A stretch of 9,853 nucleotides of DNA from Thiotrichaceae bacterium (GTDB taxonomy: Bacteria > Pseudomonadota > Gammaproteobacteria > Thiotrichales > Thiotrichaceae). Of this stretch, positions 1 to 6,655 are shown piece after piece (positions within the stretch are counted from its first letter, which is position 1; each line of letters starts with the position of its first letter). The notes beneath the pieces are model-generated. The model was not told where the DNA came from. It saw only the letters and a program-made list of their open reading frames with translations, and ran no database searches. The stretch spans positions 1-9,853 of the forward strand of contig JANTHA010000067.1 of the NCBI GenBank assembly GCA_024762625.1, read 5' to 3'. The position numbers and the translations under genes were made by a program.

Positions 1-390
<390 letters not shown>

Positions 391-500
391 TTATTGTTTG
401 AGGTGTTATTGATACGCCTTTAGTAAGCATCTTGTTTGATAAAACAGATTGCCTGGGGAAAGGTGATAATAACTCATAATAATGAAAAATCGGGGAATGA

Positions 501-529
501 ATAACACCATAAATTTTGTGCCTAGTCAA
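501..529 (-). promoter_or_regulatory. Candidate sigma70 promoter of the SQR-like gene
   Basis: On the minus strand, TTGACT (524-529) is followed after exactly 17 bases by TGTTAT (501-506). A TG dinucleotide one base before the -10 box gives an extended -10 element. Transcription would start near 494, leaving an untranslated leader of about 130 bases before the ATG at 360. The -35 box matches consensus at five of six positions and the -10 at four of six. The call rests on motif reading only. Confidence 0.45.
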
Positions 530-560
530 TGGAAAGCGTACTTAAATTAATCCATAAGAG

Positions 561-600
561 AACGCTAACATACTTATATATAAGGTTTTTTTTGAGCGTT
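561..600. repeat. Inverted repeat enclosing a 12-base palindrome and T8 tract
   Basis: The arms AACGCT (561-566) and AGCGTT (595-600) are perfect reverse complements. Between them lie the perfect palindrome CTTATATATAAG (573-584) and a run of eight T (586-593). Read on the plus strand, a short AT-only hairpin followed by T8 resembles a weak terminator, but no upstream plus-strand gene is visible that it could end. It may instead be an operator or simply an AT-rich, easily melted segment between divergent promoters. Confidence 0.4.
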
Positions 601-607
601 GTAGCAT

Positions 608-636
608 TTGTCAAGCGCCTGAAGGTATTTTTAAAT
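608..636 (+). promoter_or_regulatory. Candidate sigma70 promoter for cca
   Basis: TTGTCA (608-613) and TTAAAT (631-636) are separated by 17 bases and would start transcription near 643, about 42 bases before the cca ATG. Each box matches consensus at only some positions. A competing -10-like TATACT lies at 672-677, only 7 bases before the start codon, but it lacks a good -35 box. Which one is used cannot be settled by reading. Confidence 0.3.
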
Positions 637-684
637 GATTGATTTATATGGCTGAAAAGGGCGACCTTTAGTATACTGGCCGAT

Positions 685-1929
685 ATGGAAATTTATTTGG
701 TCGGCGGCGCAGTGCGGGATAAATTACTCGGCCGCCCTGTTAAAGACAGGGATTGGGTGGTAACGGGCGCAACGCCGGAAAAGATGCTTGAACTGGGCTA
801 TGCGCCCGTCGGAAAGGATTTTCCGGTATTTCTGCATCCTCAAACACATGAAGAATATGCGCTAGCGCGCACAGAGCGCAAAACCGGCGCAGGCTATCAT
901 GGTTTTCAGTTTCATGCAGACCAGGATGTCACGTTGGAGCAGGATGTCAAACGACGCGATCTGACCATCAACGCCCTGGCCGAAGACAGCGAGGGCAGTT
1001 TGCTTGATTTCGTTGGTGGCAAAAAAGATCTGGAAAATCGCCTATTAAGGCATGTGTCGCCCGCTTTTGCCGAAGATCCTGTGAGGATTTTGCGAATCGC
1101 GCGTTTTGCCGCTCGCTTTGCGCCGCTTGGTTTTTCGGTGGCTGATTCGACCATGGCGCTGATGCGCGACATGGTAAAGCAGGGCGAAGTCGATGCGCTG
1201 GTGGCGGAGCGCGTCTGGCGGGAAACGGTGCGCGCTCTGGCTGAACCTGCGCCGCAAGTTTTTATAGAAGTATTGCGGGAATGTGGAGCCTTGAAGGTCT
1301 TGTTCCCGGAAATTGAACGATTATTTGGCGTGCCGCAACCCGTCGAGCACCATCCTGAAATCGACACGGGCGTACATACGATGATGGTATTGCAACAGGC
1401 TTGTCTGTTAAGCGATGAACCTGTGGTGCGTTTCGCCGCACTTACTCATGACCTTGGCAAGGGGACAACGCCGAAAGATATTTTGCCTCATCATTATGGT
1501 CATGAGGAGCGCGGCTTTGATTTGGTGAAGGCGTTGGCCCGGCGCTATAAAATACCCAATCAATTCAGGCGGCTTGCCGAATTGACGGCGCGATATCATA
1601 CGCATTGTCACCGTGTTTTTGAGATAAGGCCTAAAACCATCCTCAAGGTGCTGGATGCATTTGATGCATTTCGGAAGCCTGAACGTTTTGAGCAATTTTT
1701 ACTGGCCTGTACGGCGGATAGTCGCGGCAGAACCGGTTACGAAAATTATGATTATAAGCAAGCGCCTTTTTTCTCATTACTTCGCCAGAAAGCGAGCCAG
1801 GTTGATGTTCAGGCAATCATCAGAGATGGCTTTAAAGATGGTAAAATACGTGAGGAGCTACATCGGCGTAGAATCGACGTTATCAAGAAAGCCATTAAAC
1901 GTCATGGCGTAAAGGATGAAGCAGCATAA
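685..1929 (+). CDS. cca: CCA-adding enzyme (tRNA nucleotidyltransferase) with HD phosphohydrolase domain
   Basis: This enzyme adds or repairs the 3'-terminal CCA of tRNAs from CTP and ATP without a nucleic acid template. The N-terminal polymerase head shows GGAVRD (residues 7-12), the metal-binding DRD (D21 and D23), [10 protein letters not shown] (90-99) and an EDPVR nucleotide-recognition segment (130-134). The C-terminal half carries an HD motif (H255-D256 in THDLGKG) followed by HHYGHEERG, the metal-dependent phosphohydrolase domain found in the gammaproteobacterial and betaproteobacterial form. At 414 residues it is close to the E. coli enzyme. The start is fixed by the conserved opening [12 protein letters not shown]. 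Oddly, no Shine-Dalgarno sequence sits at normal spacing; the nearest purine run, at about 655-661, is too far away. The gene ends with tandem stops TAA TAG. All expected catalytic residues are present. Confidence 0.97.
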   Translation: MEIYLVGGAVRDKLLGRPVKDRDWVVTGATPEKMLELGYAPVGKDFPVFLHPQTHEEYALARTERKTGAGYHGFQFHADQDVTLEQDVKRRDLTINALAEDSEGSLLDFVGGKKDLENRLLRHVSPAFAEDPVRILRIARFAARFAPLGFSVADSTMALMRDMVKQGEVDALVAERVWRETVRALAEPAPQVFIEVLRECGALKVLFPEIERLFGVPQPVEHHPEIDTGVHTMMVLQQACLLSDEPVVRFAALTHDLGKGTTPKDILPHHYGHEERGFDLVKALARRYKIPNQFRRLAELTARYHTHCHRVFEIRPKTILKVLDAFDAFRKPERFEQFLLACTADSRGRTGYENYDYKQAPFFSLLRQKASQVDVQAIIRDGFKDGKIREELHRRRIDVIKKAIKRHGVKDEAA

Positions 1930-1966
1930 TAGCCTTTGGCTATATAACCTTGAGCTAAATAGCCAG
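1929..1966 (+). other. Alternative hairpins (ATAGCC / GGCTAT / ATAGCC) just after cca
   Basis: ATAGCC (1929-1934) can pair with GGCTAT (1938-1943) across a 3-base loop. Alternatively, TGGCTAT (1937-1943) can pair with ATAGCCA (1960-1966) across 16 bases, so the two hairpins exclude each other. The first overlaps the last base of the cca stop codon. Neither is followed by a T-tract, so this is not a standard intrinsic terminator. It could protect or process the cca mRNA 3' end, or be chance. Confidence 0.3.
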
Positions 1967-2010
1967 GGGGGAAAATTTAAACACGCTGAGTAGTTACCAG
2001 TAGATGCCAG

Positions 2011-2034
2011 CTTGAATCCAGTTTAATTACCCAT
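2011..2034 (+). promoter_or_regulatory. Candidate sigma32 (RpoH) heat-shock promoter of hspQ
   Basis: CTTGAA (2011-2016) is followed after 13 bases by CCCAT (2030-2034). This fits the sigma32 pattern of a CTTGAA-type -35 and a CCCCAT-type -10 with a spacer of about 11-16 bases. Transcription would start near 2041, leaving a leader of about 35 bases before the hspQ ATG. No equally good sigma70 pair was seen between cca and hspQ. The fit with the known heat-shock control of hspQ in E. coli raises confidence. Confidence 0.55.
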
Positions 2035-2076
2035 ACGTTAGTATTTGTAAAAGATCATTGACTAAGCGGAGGTCTC

Positions 2077-2394
2077 ATGAGTACACATAAAGCAGAATAC
2101 AATATAGGCGAAATCATTTTTCATCGTGAGCATGATTTTCGCGGCGTTATTGTGGATGTAGACCCCGAATTCCAGGGTTCCGAGGAATGGTATGATATGT
2201 ATACCAGCAATCAACCGCCCAAGAATCGTCCCTGGTATCACATACTAGTGGATGAGGAAGAGTCGATGGCCTACGTCTCCGAACAGAATATATGCACTGA
2301 TAGTGAAAACGGCGAGGTTGAAAACCCCATGATTGATGACCTGTTTAGCAAATATGATTCGGGTCATTATCTGCCCCGGCAGACGCTAAATTAA
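2077..2394 (+). CDS. hspQ: Heat-shock protein HspQ (YccV family, hemimethylated-DNA-binding type fold)
   Basis: The 105-residue product matches the length of E. coli HspQ. It shows the family pattern of a small beta-rich domain: an FHREHDFRGVIVDVDPEF block (about residues 15-32), a PWYHILVD block (about 52-59) and a YVSEQN segment (about 66-71), followed by the NP...DLF...Y tail seen in many proteobacterial homologues. In E. coli, HspQ is a cytosolic heat-shock protein reported to bind hemimethylated DNA, to promote degradation of mutant DnaA and to act as a Lon specificity factor. Those roles are inferred here by homology. The ATG is preceded by GGAGG (2068-2072) at short spacing (4 bases). 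A sigma32-like promoter lies directly upstream, and the downstream membrane protein gene follows after 32 bases, possibly in the same transcript. Confidence 0.92.
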   Translation: MSTHKAEYNIGEIIFHREHDFRGVIVDVDPEFQGSEEWYDMYTSNQPPKNRPWYHILVDEEESMAYVSEQNICTDSENGEVENPMIDDLFSKYDSGHYLPRQTLN

Positions 2395-2426
2395 TTTAAG
2401 CCCGTCTCCTGGTATATCAAGCTTAG

Positions 2427-3149
2427 GTGGATTCTGTCGTCAATCAGTCCCAGTATCTGGTGGCTTTTTTAACCGGATTGCTGGGCGGCGTGCATTGTTT
2501 TGGCATGTGCGGCGGCATCGTGGGCGCTTTGACCCTTGGCGCTACGAGTCATTCCCAGTCCCGGTTTGCACTTAATCAAAAATTATCTGAAAGAAAAACA
2601 CACTCAAAACTGGCCATACTACTAGGTTACAACCTGGGCCGCATTGCCGGTTATATTACGGCGGGCGTTATTGTTGCGGGCCTTGGCGCAACACTGGTTG
2701 ATTTGACTGGCATTGACGCCATCAAACAGGGTCTTGCGCTAGTTGCTTCTTTTTTCATGATTGCGCTGGGTTTGTATCTTGCTGGAATCTGGCGCGGTCT
2801 GGCCCGAATCGAACTGCTTGGTTCTCATCTTTGGCGACATATTCAACCATTGGGTAAACGCTTTATGCCTGTTCGCACGGTGCAGCAGGCGATCCCGCTG
2901 GGTTTTTTATGGGGCTGGCTGCCCTGCGGGCTGGTTTACACTGCCTTGACCTGGACTCTGGCCGCGGGCAGCGCGGTTGAAGGGGGCTTGATCATGCTGG
3001 CTTTTGGCCTTGGAACCTTGCCTAACTTGCTCGCAATGGGCGTGTTGGCTGAGCGTTTAAGCGGCTGGGTGAGAAATCCGCATGTGCGTCTGGCATCAGG
3101 CTTGCTTGTGGTTTTATTAGGCGTGCTGACATTGTTCAGGATAACGTAA
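2427..3149 (+). CDS. TauE/SafE-like (DsbD_2-type) six-helix membrane protein
   Basis: The 240-residue protein has about six hydrophobic segments (about residues 11-38, 62-91, 101-122, 154-180, 184-207 and 215-238). The family signatures are HCFGMCGG (23-30) in the first helix and WGWLPCGLVY (162-171) in the fourth. C24, C28 and C167 are candidate metal or redox ligands. Proteins of this type are annotated as sulfite exporter TauE/SafE family and in many proteobacteria lie near cytochrome cbb3 oxidase maturation genes, which suggests a role in copper or haem-copper oxidase assembly; no such neighbour is seen here. A TAG stop directly before GTG 2427 makes that the most upstream possible start. 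GTG 2460 is an alternative but would trim the residues before the first helix. No strong ribosome-binding site is visible, so coupling to hspQ is possible. The end overlaps convergent rsmD by 14 bases. Confidence 0.85.
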   Translation: MDSVVNQSQYLVAFLTGLLGGVHCFGMCGGIVGALTLGATSHSQSRFALNQKLSERKTHSKLAILLGYNLGRIAGYITAGVIVAGLGATLVDLTGIDAIKQGLALVASFFMIALGLYLAGIWRGLARIELLGSHLWRHIQPLGKRFMPVRTVQQAIPLGFLWGWLPCGLVYTALTWTLAAGSAVEGGLIMLAFGLGTLPNLLAMGVLAERLSGWVRNPHVRLASGLLVVLLGVLTLFRIT

Positions 3150-3741
3150 GCAGGCGGCTTTTAACCTGTCCGGCTTTTGTTTCCTTGATCAAGTCCAGGC
3201 TTAAGTCTTGCCAATCCGGTTCAGCTTCGGCTTCATGCTCCAGGTAAATCAGGCCATTTGCTGTAAGAAGTTTTTTATCCCTAATGATCGTGACTATTTC
3301 AGGCAACAGGTTTTGCCGGAAAGGCGGATCAAGAAAAATAAGATCGAACGCTTGTTGGGCTGTGTTTTTCAGATAATTCAGCGCGTCATCATTAATAAGG
3401 CTGACAAGTTCTGCGTCGCTATTGAGCAAGTCGAGATTGGCTTGCAATTGTCTGGCGACCGCATGTGCGCTTTCAATAAATACCACTTCGCTTGCGCCTC
3501 GCGATAGCGCCTCAAGCCCCAGCGCGCCGCTACCCGCAAACATATCCAGGCAGCGCGCGCCATGAATGTCGCCCTGAAGCCAGTTAAACAAGGTTTCCCG
3601 GATCCGGTCAGGCGTGGGACGCAGGCCAGGCGCATCCGGGAATCTCAGTTTGCGGCCGCGCCATTCTCCGCCGATTATTCGCAGTGTGTTGCCGCCGGTT
3701 TTGTCGCGATTATTGCTTTGCTTTTTCTTTTTTCGATTCAT
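3136..3741 (-). CDS. rsmD: 16S rRNA (guanine(966)-N(2))-methyltransferase RsmD
   Basis: RsmD methylates N2 of G966 in 16S rRNA, near the ribosomal P site, using S-adenosylmethionine. From ATG 3741 the protein has 201 residues, close to the 198 of E. coli RsmD. It shows LRIIGGEWRGRKL (20-32), LRPTPDRIRETLFNWL (40-55), the SAM-binding LDMFAGSGALGLEALSRGA (65-83) and the catalytic LDPPF motif (137-141). The frame extends upstream to a TTG at 3798, but the added residues are unlike the family, so the ATG is preferred. That ATG lies 32 bases inside the preceding M16 gene (stop at 3710). A GGAGAG about 19 bases upstream is too distant to be a normal ribosome-binding site, which suggests translational coupling. 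In E. coli rsmD lies directly divergent to ftsY; here two peptidase genes sit between them. Confidence 0.95.
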   Translation of the reverse strand: MNRKKKKQSNNRDKTGGNTLRIIGGEWRGRKLRFPDAPGLRPTPDRIRETLFNWLQGDIHGARCLDMFAGSGALGLEALSRGASEVVFIESAHAVARQLQANLDLLNSDAELVSLINDDALNYLKNTAQQAFDLIFLDPPFRQNLLPEIVTIIRDKKLLTANGLIYLEHEAEAEPDWQDLSLDLIKETKAGQVKSRLLTLS

Positions 3742-5119
3742 TCTGAGCGGCTGTTTTATTCTCTCCGGATTGATTGTCGCCGGATTCGCCGCCGACAATG
3801 ACGGTAAGCATTTTGTCGGGATGCAGACGGCGCTGGTAGGCGTCTATAATTTGCTCGCGCGTGATGCTGTTAATGGTCTTGGTAAAGGTATCCAGATAAT
3901 CGAGCGGCAGGCCATAAAAACCGATCATCGCTATGTATCCGATGATGTCGTCGTTGCTTGCGGTGCGTAGCGGGAAGCCGCCGGTGATATTGAGCTTGGA
4001 CGCCTTGATTTCTTCCTCGCTTGGTCCTTCCTTCTGGAATTTTTCCAGTTCTTTTCTGGCGACCTTGATTGCCTGATCAGTTTGTGAAACCTTGGTTTGC
4101 AAGCCGAGCAGGAAGGGGCCCAGCTCGCGCATCGGTATGAAATAACTGTACACGCTGTAGGAAAGGCCGCGTTTAACGCGAATTTCTTTCATCAGGCGCG
4201 AGGTAAAGCCGCTGCCGCCCAGCGTATGATTGCCCAGGTAGAGTGTAAAGTAATCCTTGTCGCCACGCTTGTCTCCGGGCTGGCCAATCATTACATGCGC
4301 CTGTGCGGACTGGAATGGAATATGGACTGTCCTGGCTTCAGTCAGGGGCTTGACAGGCGGGATGTCGGCTGCTTTTTTGCCGATGCCTCCGGCGTGGCTT
4401 TTCAGTGCTTTTGAAATCTGTGTGGCGATATTTTCGGCATCATGGCGTTTCAGGTCGCCAACAATGGCCAATTGTGCGTTGTTGACAACAAAAAACTGTT
4501 TGTAAAAGTTTTTCAGGTCGTCAACCGTCATGGCGTTAATGCTTTGTTCCGTGCCGGAAGGCGGCGATGCGTAAGGGTGATCGCCATACAGGTTTTTGTA
4601 AAACGCCTTCTGCGCTACTGACCCAGGATCCTGTTTTTGCGCCTGCAAGCCGATCAAGGCCTGTTTTTTCAAACGCGCAAAATCCATTTGTGGAAAGTCC
4701 GGCTTGCCGATAACTTCCAGCCAGGTGTTGAGTGATTTGTCCATTTGTTCCTGCAGGGTCAGACTGCGCAAACTGATGGTCGCCATGTCGCGCGCCGAAT
4801 CAGTTGAAAATTGTGCGCCAGCCGATTCAAAACTTTCGGCTATCTGGTCGGCGTTTTTGCCAGCAGCGCCTTTGTCCAGCATACCCGTGGTGAGGCTTGA
4901 AACGCCAGGCTTGTCGCCATCATAGGCGCTGCCCGCTGCAAAGGTCAGGCGTAGGTCGAACATGGGCAATTCCGGGACATGAACATAATAAACGGGAAGT
5001 CCGTCTGCGGTTTTCCAGTGTTCGATTTTTGGGGCGGCATACAGGATTCGACTGCTCAATAAGAGTGTAAGCAGCAGCAAGAATTTGATTGTCCGGCATT
5101 TCAGTGCATTAGTTAACAT
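3710..5119 (-). CDS. Exported M16 family protein lacking the zinc site (inactive partner subunit)
   Basis: The 469-residue protein starts with a clear signal peptide: basic residues K7-K12, a leucine-rich core (13-21) and likely cleavage after A28 or A29. The M16 peptidase fold is recognisable, but where active members carry HxxEH this protein reads GVSSLTTGML (72-81). The zinc-binding and catalytic residues become S75, T78 and G79, so hydrolysis is not expected. It keeps a glycine-rich LGGSGFTSRL stretch and RGLSYSVYSYF (317-327), which resembles the arginine/tyrosine substrate-binding motif of non-catalytic M16 subunits. The best reading is the partner of the active peptidase encoded just upstream, as in mitochondrial processing peptidase alpha/beta and bacterial heterosubunit M16B enzymes. 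ATG 5119 overlaps the upstream stop as TAATG, with a GGAG 10-11 bases before it. The C-terminal tail (about 444-469) is low-complexity and its coding sequence overlaps the rsmD start. Confidence 0.92.
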   Translation of the reverse strand: MLTNALKCRTIKFLLLLTLLLSSRILYAAPKIEHWKTADGLPVYYVHVPELPMFDLRLTFAAGSAYDGDKPGVSSLTTGMLDKGAAGKNADQIAESFESAGAQFSTDSARDMATISLRSLTLQEQMDKSLNTWLEVIGKPDFPQMDFARLKKQALIGLQAQKQDPGSVAQKAFYKNLYGDHPYASPPSGTEQSINAMTVDDLKNFYKQFFVVNNAQLAIVGDLKRHDAENIATQISKALKSHAGGIGKKAADIPPVKPLTEARTVHIPFQSAQAHVMIGQPGDKRGDKDYFTLYLGNHTLGGSGFTSRLMKEIRVKRGLSYSVYSYFIPMRELGPFLLGLQTKVSQTDQAIKVARKELEKFQKEGPSEEEIKASKLNITGGFPLRTASNDDIIGYIAMIGFYGLPLDYLDTFTKTINSITREQIIDAYQRRLHPDKMLTVIVGGESGDNQSGENKTAAQNESKKEKAKQ

Positions 5120-6567
5120 TAGTGGGCGTCTCCTGCCTTGTTAGTCTTTTTATCCATTGCTTGTGGTATGAGTTCTGCTACCGTGAGCTGGTCTTCAAGC
5201 AAGTATTTTTTTGCAACTTTACGCACTTGTTCTGCTGTTACAGCCATGATTTCTGGCACATATTCATCCATGAGTTGATGCCCCAGGCCCACCGACTCAA
5301 GCGAACCAAGCAGGGTGGCGACATGCTGAATGGAGTCCCGTTCATAGACTTCGCCAGCGACTACCTGCGCTTTAACGCGCGCAAGCTCTTTTTCATCCAC
5401 CAGTTCCGTCTTCAGCTTTTCCACTTCGTCCAGTAATGCTTTTTGCAGTGTTTTGGTTTCCACGCCTTTGGCGGGGACGCCCGTAATCACCAGCATATTG
5501 GGTAAGCGTCCATAGCCGTAATAGCCAGCGCTGGCGCTTGCTGCAATCTCCTTTCCGCGCACCAGGTTTTTGGCGAAACGCGCGCTGTCGCCGCCATCCA
5601 GTATGTTGGCGAGTACTTCCAGTGCATAGGGTTCCCATTTTTCCACCTTGCCCTGCTTGGCGCTGATCATGCCAGGCGTTTTGAAACCCATTCGCAGATT
5701 GGCTAGTTTGGCGGGCAGTTTAACGGTTAGGTGTCTTGGGCCTAGTTGTTTGACCTCGGTGCGGGCTTTGATTTCAGGAAGTTCATTGCGCTTGTAGACG
5801 CCGAAATATTTTTTCGCCATCGCAAACACCTGTTGCGGATCAACATCGCCGACGACGACCAGCGTGGCGTTGTTGGGCGTGTACCATTTTTTATACCAGT
5901 CGAAGGCGTCTTTTACTTTCATGCCTTCAAGGTCGACCATCCAGCCGATCACGGGGGAACGGTAGGGGCTATTCAAAAAAGCGACTGCATTAAATTGCTC
6001 GCGGGTAAGCGATGCGGGTTTATCATCGGTGCGCCAGCGACGTTCCTCCTTGACGACCTCAATTTCCTTTTTGAATTCTTCCGGGTCAAACACCAGGTTG
6101 CGCATCCGGTCTGCTTCAATTTCCATGACAGTGTCCAGTTTGTCATTCGCGAGTACTTCGTAGTAGGCGGTATAGTCTTGCGATGTGAAGGCGTTATTGC
6201 GAGCGCCTATGGCGGAGACAAGCTTTTCAAATTCGCCGGATTTGTGTTTTTTAGTGCCTTTGAACATCATGTGTTCCAGCGCATGGGAAAGGCCGGTGAT
6301 GCCTTCGTGTTCATAGCTGGTGCCTATTTTGTACCACACCTGTATCACGGCGACCGGAGCACGTTTGTCCTGTTTGACAAGTACTTTCATGCCATTTTTC
6401 AGCGTGGCTTCAAAGACCTTTGGTTTTGAAGTGTTGATTGCCTGTTTGTCGGGCTGCGCTAGTTTACCGGTCTGGCTATCGGCAAGGTGTTGCTGGGCGG
6501 CAGGGGATGCAACAGGGAATAAAGCTACCAGCAACAGGGTTGCTAGTGATAAACTTCTTGTTATCAT
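5119..6567 (-). CDS. Exported M16 zinc metalloprotease, catalytic subunit
   Basis: From ATG 6567 the protein has 482 residues. It opens with a signal peptide (R4, hydrophobic core 6-18, likely cleavage around A20-A24), which places it in the periplasm or tethered there. The inverted zinc motif HALEH is present (H95, E98, H99). The third zinc ligand is probably E175 in KEERR, about 76 residues later as in the family. LDxxMEIEADRMRNLVF (about 144-160) is also characteristic. The C-terminal M16 domain follows, with GGDSARFAKNLVRGKEIA. The reading frame continues upstream to a TTG at 6615, but those 16 residues would bury the signal peptide, so ATG 6567 is chosen; its ribosome-binding site is weak. 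The substrate is unknown. The gene is the first of a likely operon with the inactive M16 partner and rsmD, divergent from ftsY. Confidence 0.93.
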   Translation of the reverse strand: MITRSLSLATLLLVALFPVASPAAQQHLADSQTGKLAQPDKQAINTSKPKVFEATLKNGMKVLVKQDKRAPVAVIQVWYKIGTSYEHEGITGLSHALEHMMFKGTKKHKSGEFEKLVSAIGARNNAFTSQDYTAYYEVLANDKLDTVMEIEADRMRNLVFDPEEFKKEIEVVKEERRWRTDDKPASLTREQFNAVAFLNSPYRSPVIGWMVDLEGMKVKDAFDWYKKWYTPNNATLVVVGDVDPQQVFAMAKKYFGVYKRNELPEIKARTEVKQLGPRHLTVKLPAKLANLRMGFKTPGMISAKQGKVEKWEPYALEVLANILDGGDSARFAKNLVRGKEIAASASAGYYGYGRLPNMLVITGVPAKGVETKTLQKALLDEVEKLKTELVDEKELARVKAQVVAGEVYERDSIQHVATLLGSLESVGLGHQLMDEYVPEIMAVTAEQVRKVAKKYLLEDQLTVAELIPQAMDKKTNKAGDAH

Positions 6568-6655
6568 GATGTTTTTCTCATAGGTGAAAATGCTAAAATC
6601 TGTGCGTGTTGGCAAGCAGTCCTGATTGAATATGTAAACCGGGTAAGTATAAACG

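Noticed and set aside
406..477. A 23-codon ATG frame in the SQR-like leader (minus strand), a possible leader peptide
   Set aside because: There is no Shine-Dalgarno sequence before its ATG and no meaningful residue pattern. Such frames are common by chance in AT-rich leaders.
912..1367. A 151-codon minus-strand frame inside cca
   Set aside because: It is antisense to well-conserved catalytic blocks of cca. Its serine- and arginine-rich translation is typical of a shadow frame.
1654..1671. Perfect 9-base tandem repeat GATGCATTT in cca
   Set aside because: It encodes DAFDAF in a segment where the E. coli enzyme has a similar DALD sequence, so protein conservation explains it better than a recent duplication.
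3742..3798. A TTG-started extension of RsmD by 19 residues
   Set aside because: The added residues are unlike RsmD N-termini and lie entirely within the preceding gene. The ATG at 3741 gives the usual family length.
5746..6429. A 227-codon open frame on the plus strand
   Set aside because: It is entirely antisense to the catalytic M16 gene, which has clear motifs. The translation has no recognisable domain and is explained by codon bias of the real gene.
6568..6615. A TTG-started extension of the catalytic M16 protein by 16 residues
   Set aside because: It would place a polar stretch before the signal peptide. The ATG at 6567 gives a standard signal sequence.
6626..6653. TTGAAT, 16 bases, TATAAA reading toward ftsY: a near-consensus promoter pair
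   Set aside because: Transcription would start near 6660, downstream of the conserved ftsY start codon at 6656, so it could not produce full-length FtsY.
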